The position numbers and the translations under genes are program-made. 64,000 bases of DNA from contig JALNZF010000005.1 in the NCBI GenBank assembly GCA_023229435.1, positions 1-64,000 on the forward strand. Reading direction: 5' to 3'. Source of the DNA: Nitrospirota bacterium. Its GTDB lineage: Bacteria > Nitrospirota > UBA9217. Shown here one piece after another: positions 25,225 to 33,546 of this stretch. The notes beneath the pieces are model-generated. The model was not told the DNA's origin, did not search any database, and saw nothing but the letters and a program-made list of their open reading frames with translations. Position 1 is the stretch's first letter; each line of letters opens with the position of its first letter.

Positions 25225-25752
25225 TTACAGCAGAATGCTCCAGGTGGGATAAATGCCTTTGGCTCGACCGAACAGCTCGTTCAAGCTGAGTTCGATGTGG
25301 TGATTGGTAAGAGTGTTAACCAATGCAAATTTGAACTGTTGTTTTAGACTTTGGGCGACAAGAACTTCAGCGGCAGTAAGTCCAAAAAAATATCCTCGAA
25401 AGTTGACGTTGATTTTATCTTTGTTTGTTGATTTGATCTCGAGAAGCTGAATCTTATTTATTTTTGCTTCAACTTCTGATAGGTCGTCGAGATCAACAGG
25501 TGCAAGAAGCTTAATAATGTCAAAAGCACGTCCGTAGACGATCATATCTTTCTTAACAAAAGCTACGACAATATTTTTTTTCTGTTTAGGTGTGGGTAGA
25601 GTAAAGCCAAGTTGTTTTTCTACAAGGATTTGGGCAGCTCGGCGCGCAGTTGCATTACCAACTCTCTTTTTATCCACTATCCTAGTCATCGTTGGGGTGG
25701 TCAACTCGGGAGTATGCAAAATCGCCGATTTTTTTATCTTTTTGTCGGCCAT
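25225..25752 (-). CDS. Putative PD-(D/E)xK-type nuclease-like protein
   Basis: I do not recognise this 175-residue protein by name. Its core KINKIQLLEIKSTNKDK contains an E-x-K pair near residue 104, preceded by an Asp-rich strand (APVDLDDLSE), as in PD-(D/E)xK nucleases. A well-ordered C-terminus follows (GYFFGLTAAEVLVAQSLK, RAKGIYPTWSI). Its start overlaps the stop of an XRE regulator by one base (TAATG), so the pair is translationally coupled, like a controller and restriction enzyme. No methyltransferase is nearby. Codon use is more A/T-rich than the flanking regions, consistent with transfer. Confidence 0.6.
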   Translation of the reverse strand: MADKKIKKSAILHTPELTTPTMTRIVDKKRVGNATARRAAQILVEKQLGFTLPTPKQKKNIVVAFVKKDMIVYGRAFDIIKLLAPVDLDDLSEVEAKINKIQLLEIKSTNKDKINVNFRGYFFGLTAAEVLVAQSLKQQFKFALVNTLTNHHIELSLNELFGRAKGIYPTWSILL

Positions 25753-26039
25753 TAAGTCCCCCTCATGGTTGAGTTTTTCGGATTGATTTTAACAGTATAC
25801 TTGAGCCGCTTCGAAAGTTTAGACAATAACTGGGTCATTGACGTTTCGAGTGCTCGGCAAATCTGTGCGGTTTCTATAACATCTATCCGACGCTCACCAG
25901 TCTCATACTTGCTGACAAAGCTTTGGGGAACAGAAAGTTTACGAGCAAGTTGAGCCTGGGTCAATTGCTTCGCTTCTCGTAAGTCCTTAAGTATCCGACG
26001 TAATTCAAGGTAGGCAATATCATAGGGCGAGTTTTTCAT
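25752..26039 (-). CDS. XRE-family HTH regulator paired with nuclease-like gene
   Basis: This 95-residue Cro/CI-type regulator has a clean helix-turn-helix (LREAKQLTQAQLARKLSVPQSFVSKYETGERRIDVIE) and a C-terminal basic tail. It is the first gene of a two-gene unit; its TAA overlaps the next ATG. Such XRE genes control expression of the co-transcribed partner in restriction-modification or toxin modules. The local base composition is A/T-rich relative to most of the window. Confidence 0.8.
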   Translation of the reverse strand: MKNSPYDIAYLELRRILKDLREAKQLTQAQLARKLSVPQSFVSKYETGERRIDVIETAQICRALETSMTQLLSKLSKRLKYTVKINPKNSTMRGT

Positions 26040-26177
26040 TCAGTCATTTATACCACGAGGCGGGCGATAAACCCAAGTTGGGATATTCCTGTAGCCTAAT
26101 GCAACGTGCAGTTTGTAACTGCTCCGGGAATCCGGCGAGATAATTTAATGAGCCAAGAGAGCGAGTAGAGGCAAACC

Positions 26178-26714
26178 ATGAAAACTTTGGAAAAGCGTCA
26201 TGGAAAAGAACGTGAGATGCGGCAGATCCCGGTTGCGCTGTCGAACGGTAAGGAGATCAAGCTTTTGCCGGGCAGGCAGAATGTATTGGTAAAGAAGGTC
26301 CTTGATAATTTATGCTCACTGTATACTCCGGCTGGGCGTGTACTTTATGTTAGCGATACTAAGGAAAAATGGTCATATTTCGACCCCAATGCTCTGAGGG
26401 CGATTGGGGTAGAGATTGAAGAACATGGAAAGATGCCGGATGTTGTGGTGCATCACGTTGAGAAGGACTGGCTTGTTCTGATCGAAGCAGTAACAAGCCA
26501 CGGCCCGGTAAACCCGAAGCGGAGACAGGAACTGAAGGAGCTTTTTGCTGGAGCAAAGATCGGGTTGGTGTTTGTGACGGCGTTTCTAGAACGGCGCGCA
26601 ATGATCAAGTATCTTAACGATATCTCATGGGAGACGGAAGCCTGGTTTGCCGAATCCCCGACACATCTTCTTCACTTCAATGGTAAGCGGTTCCTCGGCC
26701 CGTATGAAGATTAG
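26178..26714 (+). CDS. BsuBI/PstI-type restriction endonuclease, catalytic domain only
   Basis: This 178-residue ORF matches the C-terminal domain of BsuBI/PstI endonucleases (CTGCAG-specific in the type members). Motifs seen are VLYVSDTKEKWSYFD, GVEIEEHGKMPDVVVH, WLVLIEAVTSHGPVNPKRRQEL, IGLVFVTAF and THLLHFNGKRFLGPYE. Full-length enzymes are about 300 residues with a separate N-terminal domain. Here translation begins right at the domain boundary and no methyltransferase gene is present. It is probably a truncated relic, although the frame is intact and has a fair SD (TAGAGG). It overlaps the next gene by 11 nt. Confidence 0.75.
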   Translation: MKTLEKRHGKEREMRQIPVALSNGKEIKLLPGRQNVLVKKVLDNLCSLYTPAGRVLYVSDTKEKWSYFDPNALRAIGVEIEEHGKMPDVVVHHVEKDWLVLIEAVTSHGPVNPKRRQELKELFAGAKIGLVFVTAFLERRAMIKYLNDISWETEAWFAESPTHLLHFNGKRFLGPYED

Positions 26715-27303
26715 TCGCAATATAGGCCGAAGATGCTCGACCTTTCGTAAGCATTTTCTTCATTTTACTGTTCTTTTCGGAATCAGCATTCTCTCCGGGT
26801 GCGCCACGGTAACCACTGTGCCCCCATTTGACAATACCCCCGATATCAGCGAGAAAGCCGACCGTATCCCCACAACGACAGGCGAGAAGACCGACCGCAT
26901 CCCCGCTGTCGGCGAGATAGCCGACCCTGTCGAGACAACCATCGGTGAGCAAGCCGCCTTCACCGCAGTCTCCATGATCGGCAGACCCTACCAGTACAAA
27001 GGAAACAGCCCCGCGGGCTTCGACTGCAGCGGCCTGGTGCAATACAGCTATCAGGCCGCTGGCCTGGACGTGCCCCACGGCACGAAGGCGCTCAGGGCCA
27101 TCACCCTGCCAATCGAAGAAAATATGCAGATCGGCGATCTTCTGTTCTTTAACGAGCGCGGGAAGACATATTCCCATGTCGGCATCTATCTCGGCGGCGA
27201 TACCTTTGTCCACGCCCCCAGCACCGGTGGGCAGGTCCGAACAGAGAGCCTCGAAGACCCCTACTGGAAAAGCTCCTTCGTCGAGGCTCGGCGATTCATG
27301 TAA
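26704..27303 (+). CDS. NlpC/P60 peptidoglycan hydrolase lipoprotein
   Basis: This 199-residue protein starts at ATG 26704 (MKISRNIG) and has a lipoprotein signal ending in lipobox ILSGC. A low-complexity linker follows with two imperfect repeats (EKADRIPTTTG / EKTDRIPAVG). The C-terminal NlpC/P60 domain has the catalytic cysteine in GFDCSGLVQY, histidine in YSHVGIYLG and a third polar residue in HAPSTGG. Enzymes of this type cut peptidoglycan stem peptides. It would be tethered to the outer membrane facing the periplasm. The N-terminus overlaps the end of the truncated endonuclease gene. Confidence 0.88.
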   Translation: MKISRNIGRRCSTFRKHFLHFTVLFGISILSGCATVTTVPPFDNTPDISEKADRIPTTTGEKTDRIPAVGEIADPVETTIGEQAAFTAVSMIGRPYQYKGNSPAGFDCSGLVQYSYQAAGLDVPHGTKALRAITLPIEENMQIGDLLFFNERGKTYSHVGIYLGGDTFVHAPSTGGQVRTESLEDPYWKSSFVEARRFM

Positions 27304-27421
27304 CGCCCCTCACCTCGATCCCTCACCGGGGGAGAGGACTTCTTTAATTCTTCTTACCCTTCTTCCCAGTGTTTGCCGCCGGTTCTGCCGCACTCCGCAC
27401 GGAGCCTGCCCTCGAAAGCCT

Positions 27422-28096
27422 CTATCGGGGGCATTCCGCACTCTTCCCAACGTAAGCATCCAGTTCCTTATAGAAATCCTTGCTCAGGTACGTCTCGATG
27501 GTCTTCCTGAGGCTTTTGTACATGGGCTCGCCCTTCGGCCTGCTCATGCACGGGATGTGGTTGAGGTAGGGCGTGTCCTGGATCGAAAGCACCTGCTTCC
27601 CGTTTTTGTCCGAGTAGAAGGCAAGTGGGTACTGAACGCAGTCCGCGAACTTGTATTCTTCCCAGACCAGGCCCTTGTCCAGGGCGTAAGTATGCACGGC
27701 GCAGTATTTGAGCCCTTCCTTGTTCGTGTAGAGCAGGGAGCAGATGTTGTTATGGATCAGCACGCAGCGGAATTCCTCGCCCCCGAAGGCCCGCTTGATG
27801 GCCTGCGCCTCGTCTTCGTGGATCTCGCAGCCCTTGGGGCACTGTTTTTTGCAGTCGGCAAGGATCGTACCGTTCTTTTTGAGCACTTCCCGGTTCTCCG
27901 GGCCGAGATACGAAAGGATGTCGTCAAAGTTCGCCTCGATCCGTCTGGTCTCGTGCCCGGGAACGATGCAGGCGCGGTAGCAGCACTGCGATTTGCAGTC
28001 ATAGCCGACCACGTCGCAGGTGTAGGGACGGGTGAAGATCTCGGGGTTCACAAGCACGGAAGCGATCTCGATGAAGCCATTGTTGTCTGACGACAT
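27422..28096 (-). CDS. Cysteine-rich DUF3109/YkgJ-like protein
   Basis: This 224-residue cytosolic protein carries about 14 cysteines arranged as CDVVGYDCKSQCC, YRAC, ILADCKKQCPKGC, CVLIHNNICSLLY, KYCAVH, FADC and CMSR. The pattern belongs to the DUF3109/YkgJ group, thought to bind zinc or an iron-sulfur cluster. No activity is established. The start at 28096 has a very good SD (TTTTGGAGGAACC). It faces the polyamine operon divergently. Confidence 0.75.
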   Translation of the reverse strand: MSSDNNGFIEIASVLVNPEIFTRPYTCDVVGYDCKSQCCYRACIVPGHETRRIEANFDDILSYLGPENREVLKKNGTILADCKKQCPKGCEIHEDEAQAIKRAFGGEEFRCVLIHNNICSLLYTNKEGLKYCAVHTYALDKGLVWEEYKFADCVQYPLAFYSDKNGKQVLSIQDTPYLNHIPCMSRPKGEPMYKSLRKTIETYLSKDFYKELDAYVGKSAECPR

Positions 28097-28388
28097 GGCG
28101 GTTCCTCCAAAATACAGAGGTCAGAAGTCGGAAGACCGGGGGTTTCGAGCCCCAAAAATCCCGAATGGTGACGCTCCGGCGACTCCCGGCGGGAGCACAG
28201 GGGGCAATATTAAAACTATCGGGGATAGAAGTAAAGTTTTTTTTCGCGGGCGTCAATTTTCACTTGCATTCGGTGAGAAAAAGAGTATATTGCGCAACAA
28301 AAAAAGAGCCCTCGAACTCCTCGCGAGCGGTCTCGGCGAAACAGAGAACAGCGTGGAAGAAAAAAATGAGCGCGAATCACTTTTACTC
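28097..28388. other. Divergent intergenic region upstream of speD promoter
   Basis: This A/T-rich stretch contains poly-A and poly-T runs and a short inverted GGGGGTTTCGAGCCCC (28139-28154). No ORF with a ribosome-binding site is convincing. Confidence 0.35.
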
Positions 28389-28416
28389 TTGACAAAGAGT
28401 TCAATTTTTGATAAAT
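28389..28416 (+). promoter_or_regulatory. Promoter of the spermidine operon
   Basis: TTGACA (28389-28394) and ATAAAT (28411-28416) are separated by 16 nt. This leaves a leader of about 145 nt before the speD start. Confidence 0.45.
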
Positions 28417-28462
28417 GACAACTAAGTTTTTCTTTTTTTGGCACCGTCTGACGTTGAGACGG

Positions 28463-28559
28463 ATTGGCATCGAACTTTAACCCTCCGGAGAGATCGGGAG
28501 GCAGTGTCTGCGGAGACCGGGTGGCATCCCGGAGCTTGTGAAGCAGGCGGAGAAGGAGG
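28463..28559 (+). promoter_or_regulatory. Structured 5' leader of speD
   Basis: The leader can form successive hairpins: CCTCC (near 28482-28488) with GGGAGG (28496-28501), and CCGGG (28518-28522) with CCCGG (28528-28532). An earlier ACGTTGAGACGG-centred hairpin (CCGTCT/AGACGG) lies around 28445-28463. The CCCTCC run could also pair with the speD SD AAGGAGG (28553-28559), giving a possible on/off switch. No known riboswitch consensus was recognised. Confidence 0.35.
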
Positions 28560-28567
28560 CAAACAGG

Positions 28568-28969
28568 TTGCACGCATTAGGAACCCACTTGTTGCTGGAA
28601 TTGCGGGATTGCAACCGCACAACACTGAGTAATCTAGAGTTTGTACAGGAAACACTCAAAAATGCCGCACTTGAGGCAAAAGCGACCATTGTTGAAGTCG
28701 CTTTCCACGAGTTCAGCCCCTTTGGCATCAGCGGGATGGTGGTCATCGCCGAATCCCACCTTGCCATCCACACCTGGCCGGAATACGGCTATGCCGCAGT
28801 CGATGTCTTCACCTGCGGGGACCTGATCGACCCCAGGGTCGCCGCAAACTACCTCATTGAGAAGTTCCAATCCCAGAATCCCTCGATCCTCGAGATAAAG
28901 AGGGGCGTCCTTGGCACCGAAAAGCTTCCCCATAAGCCCGTCGCGCAGGGAGAACTGGTCCAGGCATGA
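28568..28969 (+). CDS. speD: S-adenosylmethionine decarboxylase proenzyme
   Basis: SpeD makes decarboxylated S-adenosylmethionine, the aminopropyl donor for spermidine. The 133-residue proenzyme self-cleaves at the Glu-Ser bond in VIAESHLAIHTWPEYGYAAVDVFTCG, generating the pyruvoyl group on the serine. I place the start at TTG 28568. AAGGAGG sits 8 nt upstream, and the resulting MHALGTHLLLELRDC matches the usual N-terminus; the GTG at 28538 would add ten extra residues. It overlaps speE by 4 nt (ATGA). A rare TTG start combined with a structured leader suggests expression is held down translationally. Confidence 0.93.
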   Translation: MHALGTHLLLELRDCNRTTLSNLEFVQETLKNAALEAKATIVEVAFHEFSPFGISGMVVIAESHLAIHTWPEYGYAAVDVFTCGDLIDPRVAANYLIEKFQSQNPSILEIKRGVLGTEKLPHKPVAQGELVQA

Positions 28970-29886
28970 TAGAGCCCAAGAGCAACAAGTGGTTCATTGA
29001 GTACACGAGCCCCGACGAGGGGCATCTGCACGGCATCAAGATGATCCACTATGCGAGCCAAACCAAATACCAGAAGATGGAGATCATGGACAGCGGGAGC
29101 TATGGCCGGTGCCTGGTGCTGGACGGCAAGATGCAGTCCACGGTCACCGATGAGTTCATCTACCATGAGGCACTGGTCCACCCGGCCATGCTTACCCACC
29201 CGAACCCGAAGCGCGTCTTCATCGTGGGCGGCGGCGAAGGCGCCACGCTTCGTGAAGTGCTCCGCCACAACAGCGTCGAGTACTGCATGATGGTGGACAT
29301 CGACCAGGAAGTGGTTGAAAAATCAAAGGAGCTCCTGCCCGAGTGGCACCAGGGCGCCTTTGATGACCCGCGGACCGACCTCAGGTACATGGATGCGCGC
29401 AAGTACCTTGAGGAAACGACCGACACCTATGATGTGATCATCATCGATATCTCCGAACCTGTTGAAGAAGGCCCGGCATACCTCCTGTACACCCGCGAGT
29501 TCTACGAGATCGTGAAAGAGCGGCTGAGCCCGGACGGCACCATATCACTTCAGGCCGGCACCACGGCACTGCATCAGCTTTTGAACTTCACGGCAGTGGA
29601 CAAGACCTTGAACGCGGTATTCCCGGTGGTGGCGCCCTATGCGGTGTCCATACCGTCCTTCGCCCTCCCCTGGGGCTTCACCCTGGCCTCGAAGAACCTC
29701 GATCCCCGAACATTCGCCCCCAAAGACCTGGATGCCATGATCAAGAAGCGGATCAAGGGTGAGAACCGTTATTACGACGGCATCACGAACCAGGGCATGT
29801 TCATGCTGCCCAAACATATTCGCAAGGCCCTGGCTGAAGAGACCAAGATCATAGAGGACAATGCGCCCCTCTTCACCTATCATTGA
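28966..29886 (+). CDS. speE: Spermidine synthase-family aminopropyltransferase
   Basis: This 306-residue enzyme transfers an aminopropyl group from decarboxylated S-adenosylmethionine to putrescine or another polyamine. The Rossmann core shows VFIVGGGEGATLREVL, VDIDQEVV, DLRYMDARKYL and the catalytic-loop region IIIDISEPVEEGPAYLLYTREFY. The usual DSxDP here is DISEPV, as in thermospermine- or agmatine-type relatives, so the exact acceptor is open. The length is normal. It is coupled to speD upstream and overlaps the decarboxylase gene downstream. Confidence 0.9.
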   Translation: MIEPKSNKWFIEYTSPDEGHLHGIKMIHYASQTKYQKMEIMDSGSYGRCLVLDGKMQSTVTDEFIYHEALVHPAMLTHPNPKRVFIVGGGEGATLREVLRHNSVEYCMMVDIDQEVVEKSKELLPEWHQGAFDDPRTDLRYMDARKYLEETTDTYDVIIIDISEPVEEGPAYLLYTREFYEIVKERLSPDGTISLQAGTTALHQLLNFTAVDKTLNAVFPVVAPYAVSIPSFALPWGFTLASKNLDPRTFAPKDLDAMIKKRIKGENRYYDGITNQGMFMLPKHIRKALAEETKIIEDNAPLFTYH

Positions 29887-29891
29887 CGCCG

Positions 29892-31376
29892 ATGAATCCT
29901 CCTCCTTCACGAATCGAGGATGAGCAGTTCCGCACCCCCCTGTTTGACGCAATGGTCAACCTTGCGGAGAGCCGCAAGGTCTCCTTCCATACCCCCGGAC
30001 ATAAGAGCGGCAAAGGCATAGCCACCCGGTTCCGCAAGTTCGTGGGACCGCGCGTCTTTTCGATCGACCTCACCACCCTCGATGAAGTGGATTCCCTGCA
30101 GAATCCGACGGGCGTTATCAAAGAGGCCCAGGAGCTTGCAGCCAAATCAGCCGGCGCGGACCGATCCTATTTCCTGGTGAACGGAACCACCGTGGGGAAC
30201 CATGCCATGGTTGCGGCCACAACCGGCCCGGGCGACAAGGTCCTGATCGCCCGAAACTGCCACCGGTCGGTCCTCACCGGCCTGATCATGAGCGGGGCGC
30301 AGCCCATATTCTTCCAACCCGATTTCGACCATAACCTCAAACTTACCCTGAATGTGACCTTTGAAACGGTCAGAGAAGCCATTGATGCCAATCCCGGAGC
30401 GCGTGCGCTGCTGATCACCAGCCCGAACTACTACGGGCTCTGTGCCGACGTCGAAAAGATCATTGCCTTTGCCCACGAAAAGGGTCTTTCGGTCTTTGTG
30501 GACGAAGCGCACGGACCGCATCTCAAGTTCCACCCCAAGCTTCCCACCTGCGCCCTCGAGGCCGGAGCGGACATGTGCGTTCAGTCAACCCACAAGATCG
30601 TCGGCGGCATGACCCAGGCATCCATGCTTCACGCAAACGCCGGCAGGGTCAACCTTGATGACGTCACCAATACGTTGAAGCTCCTCCAGACCACGAGCCC
30701 GTCCTATATCCTGATGGCCTCCCTCGACCTGGCGCGCATGCAGATGGCCACGGAAGGCAAAAAGCTGCTCACCCGGACCATCAAGCTCGCCGAGGAGGCC
30801 CGCGCCAGGATCAATCTGATCCCCGGCATCACCTGCTTCACCAAGGACCAGGCAAAGCAGGCCGGCATGGCGGACATGGACGTGACCAAGCTGACCATTA
30901 CCGTGTCTGACATGGGACTCTCGGGCTACCACGTGTCCCATGAGCTGAACGCCCGGTTCGATATCCAGGTTGAAATGGCGGATCCCTTCCACGTACTCGT
31001 CATCGTCTCGATCGGCGACCGCCAGGACGATCTGGATCGTCTTGTGGAAGCGCTCAAGGTGATATCCGCCGAGACCGGGCTCCAGGGCGCGCTCCTGCCG
31101 CTCGACAAGGTCCATCCGCCGTTGCTCACGAACAGCTTCATCATGACCCCGCGTGACGCCTTCTATTCGGACAGCGAGCTGGTGAACGTGAACGATTCCG
31201 TCGGCAGGGTCTCGACAGAGATCGTGACCGTCTATCCCCCGGGCATTCCGCTGCTGGTCCCGGGAGAAGAGATCTCCCAGGACGCCCTGAACTACCTCCA
31301 GAACATGGCGGGTCTCGGCGCCATCATCGACGGCCTGAACGAGAACAACAGCCTCGTACGGGTTGCGAAGGTTTAG
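29892..31376 (+). CDS. Orn/Lys/Arg decarboxylase family PLP enzyme
   Basis: This fold-type I decarboxylase of about 494 residues shows SFHTPGHKSGKG at the N-terminus, VNGTTVGNHAM, the PLP aspartate-histidine region VFVDEAHGPHLKFH, and the Schiff-base lysine in QSTHKIVGGMTQASML. It should decarboxylate arginine, ornithine or lysine; with speD and speE in the operon it probably supplies agmatine or putrescine for spermidine. The gene is shorter than the inducible acid-stress enzymes and lacks their N-terminal wing domain. ATG 29892 is preferred; TTG 29883 would overlap the speE stop. Confidence 0.88.
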   Translation: MNPPPSRIEDEQFRTPLFDAMVNLAESRKVSFHTPGHKSGKGIATRFRKFVGPRVFSIDLTTLDEVDSLQNPTGVIKEAQELAAKSAGADRSYFLVNGTTVGNHAMVAATTGPGDKVLIARNCHRSVLTGLIMSGAQPIFFQPDFDHNLKLTLNVTFETVREAIDANPGARALLITSPNYYGLCADVEKIIAFAHEKGLSVFVDEAHGPHLKFHPKLPTCALEAGADMCVQSTHKIVGGMTQASMLHANAGRVNLDDVTNTLKLLQTTSPSYILMASLDLARMQMATEGKKLLTRTIKLAEEARARINLIPGITCFTKDQAKQAGMADMDVTKLTITVSDMGLSGYHVSHELNARFDIQVEMADPFHVLVIVSIGDRQDDLDRLVEALKVISAETGLQGALLPLDKVHPPLLTNSFIMTPRDAFYSDSELVNVNDSVGRVSTEIVTVYPPGIPLLVPGEEISQDALNYLQNMAGLGAIIDGLNENNSLVRVAKV

Positions 31377-31523
31377 ACCGGGCTCCCAATCCAAGTTTGA
31401 ACGATCTACATCACGAGATATTGTAGAGTACTAACGGTGCTTCGCGTGGCAACTGTCTGCACAGAGATCCCCGTCCGGTCCTTTCGCTGAACACTGAATG
31501 CTGAACTTATTCCAGCCTTCCCC
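31377..31523. other. Intergenic region
   Basis: This stretch lies after the decarboxylase gene. A short direct repeat (CTGAACACTGAATGCTGAACTT, 31486-31507) is seen. No gene, and no convincing terminator hairpin, was found. Confidence 0.3.
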
Positions 31524-31551
31524 TTGACAATAAAGAACATAAGCATATAAT
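31524..31551 (+). promoter_or_regulatory. Sigma-70-type promoter of UbiB-like gene
   Basis: TTGACA (31524-31529) and TATAAT (31546-31551) are both consensus and separated by 16 nt, about 70 nt upstream of the start at 31622. Confidence 0.75.
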
Positions 31552-31621
31552 TGTATACATTCACATTGATATACCCTCCCCGTCAGCACAACCATGCCTT
31601 CTCTGGAAAGGAATATATTCT

Positions 31622-33304
31622 ATGGCATCGGTATTCACGTATGTTCGCAGTACGAAACGCTTTGCCCAGATTCTCTTCATCCTGGGCAATCATTACGTTT
31701 TCCGCCTGCCCTACCATTTCAAGTTCGATCCCTCCGCAAAATACGGGAATGTCATCAGCAAGTACCTCATGCCAAAAAAGAAGAACTACAACGCGCCGGA
31801 CGTCGCGCGGGAGGCCCTGGTAAAACTCGGGCCCACGTATATAAAGTTAGGACAGTTCCTGAGCCTCAGGCCGGACCTGGTCCCCCTCGAGTGCTGCACG
31901 GAATTCAAAAAACTGCAGGACCAGGTCCCGCCGTTCCCCTTTGCCGAGGTAAAAACGGTGCTGGAGAGCGAGCTGGGAAAAGACTATGCCGAGATCTTCA
32001 GCGAATTCGACGAGACCCCCGTGGCCGCGGCCTCAATTTCTCAGGTCCATCGGGCGCGGCTCCGGACAGGTGAAGAGGTGGCGGTCAAGGTCCAGCGGCC
32101 CGGGATCCGGGAAGAGACGGTGTCGAACATCCTTATCATGATGTTCTTTGCGGAATTTTTGGAGCGGTTCTTCCCCTCGATCAGGAAGAACCGGCCCGTC
32201 ATGCTCATCCGGGAGTTCTCTCGATGGACCGACCGGGAGCTCTATTTCCGCCAGGAAGGGAAGAACGCGCTCCACTTTGCCTACCACTTCAAGGACTATC
32301 CCGGAGTGTCCTTTCCCAGAATCTATCGCGACCTCACTACCAGGAAGGTCCTCGTGATGGAATACCTCCGTGGCGTCAATGTCCTGAAGGCGCCGCTGGA
32401 CGAGATCGACAGAAAAGTCGTGGCCCGCCTCATTGCGGACTCCATGCTGAAGCAGATCCTGGTCGACGGGTTCTTTCACGGCGACCCCCACGCGGGAAAC
32501 ATCTTCTTGCTGAAGAACAACACCATCGCCTATCTCGATTGCGGGATCGTGGGTTATCTGCCGGAGGACATGCGTGCGTGGACCCTTGACATCCTGTACG
32601 GCATGTCGGAGGAACAGGTAACGAGGATCACCGATTCGTTCCTGGAATTGTGCAACGTCAACAGCCGCGACATAGACCTGGTGAATTTTCGCCGCCGGAT
32701 GAACGAGGTCCTTTCGGAGATGCACATCATTAAGGCGGCGGGGATCCCGTTCTCGCATATGATGGAACGGCTGCTGAACACCTGTCTGGATTTCGGGATC
32801 ATCATACCGAACGAATTCGTGGTCATGTCCAAGGCGATCACCACGCTTGAGGGAACCTGTTTGTCACTCGACCCGGAGATCAATCTCGTGGAGTATATGA
32901 GCGCCTTTGTGCAGAAGACCATGACCACTGCCCCCAAGCTCGATGACGTGCAGAAGCTGCTGAAGGCGATCCCGTTCGAGGCAAAGAGGCTGAAACAGCT
33001 GGTTTCCAAGTATGGGGCCAGGGCAATAAGCCTGCTCGACCAACCGGCCTCCTGGAGCGCGGCTAATGACCACCGAAGCAATGCGCGCGGAACGGACAGG
33101 TCCGGCCTGAACATCGCACACGGTTTCATCATTGCCTCGCTGATCTTCGCTGCCGCGATCCTCAGCAATGAAAGCGGGTTCGAGAAGTGGTTGGAGTCTG
33201 TTCTGCATCTGCCCGACCTGCCGGTGCTTCCGATCCTGAGCCTCGCAGGCGCAGGCTATTTGTGGATGAGGCTCTCCAGGAGAAATCGTTCCTTGAAGGT
33301 GTGA
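31622..33304 (+). CDS. UbiB/ABC1-family atypical kinase (ADCK-like)
   Basis: This 560-residue protein of the AarF/UbiB family is required in other bacteria for ubiquinone and other isoprenoid-lipid pathways. Visible motifs are LGPTYIKLGQFLSLRPDLVP (the KxGQ motif), AAASISQVHRARL (alanine-rich nucleotide loop), VAVKVQRPG (lysine), FFHGDPHAGNIF (catalytic loop) and DCGIVGYL in place of DFG. Two hydrophobic helices close the C-terminus (AHGFIIASLIFAAAIL, VLPILSLAGAGYLWM), anchoring it in the membrane. The start has AAAGGA upstream. The quinone type of the host is unknown. Confidence 0.9.
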   Translation: MASVFTYVRSTKRFAQILFILGNHYVFRLPYHFKFDPSAKYGNVISKYLMPKKKNYNAPDVAREALVKLGPTYIKLGQFLSLRPDLVPLECCTEFKKLQDQVPPFPFAEVKTVLESELGKDYAEIFSEFDETPVAAASISQVHRARLRTGEEVAVKVQRPGIREETVSNILIMMFFAEFLERFFPSIRKNRPVMLIREFSRWTDRELYFRQEGKNALHFAYHFKDYPGVSFPRIYRDLTTRKVLVMEYLRGVNVLKAPLDEIDRKVVARLIADSMLKQILVDGFFHGDPHAGNIFLLKNNTIAYLDCGIVGYLPEDMRAWTLDILYGMSEEQVTRITDSFLELCNVNSRDIDLVNFRRRMNEVLSEMHIIKAAGIPFSHMMERLLNTCLDFGIIIPNEFVVMSKAITTLEGTCLSLDPEINLVEYMSAFVQKTMTTAPKLDDVQKLLKAIPFEAKRLKQLVSKYGARAISLLDQPASWSAANDHRSNARGTDRSGLNIAHGFIIASLIFAAAILSNESGFEKWLESVLHLPDLPVLPILSLAGAGYLWMRLSRRNRSLKV

Positions 33305-33546
33305 AAGGTCTTGCTCGACACGACGACGGGAAGGCCGGAACATCATTGGGTCGCTCATTTGCAGGTTGTTGAAAATGTCTGTGATGACGGATCAATTTGT
33401 CATGCACATGAAACATGTCCCCGCAGTTATTTAGATGGGAACAGGTATCACTCGATGCAACCACTGCCGGTCCGAGGTAACCTGCCGTGATGAAATAAGC
33501 CGGTTTTTTATTGCTGCTGCTTTCTTCGTTGTCACTCCCTCTCTTT
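33305..33546. other. Intergenic region after UbiB-like gene
   Basis: The stretch lies between convergent genes. A weak hairpin (CCGGTCC...GCCGG near 33459-33505) precedes TTTTTTA and may terminate the UbiB-like gene. Nothing else is seen. Confidence 0.3.

Noticed and set aside
27176..28090. 304-codon plus-strand frame over the Cys-rich protein gene
   Set aside because: The minus-strand gene has a strong SD and a conserved cysteine pattern; the plus-strand frame begins inside the NlpC/P60 domain and looks random.
28139..28154. GGGGGTTTCGAGCCCC reminiscent of a tRNA T-arm
   Set aside because: No acceptor, D or anticodon arms can be placed around it, so it is only a short hairpin.
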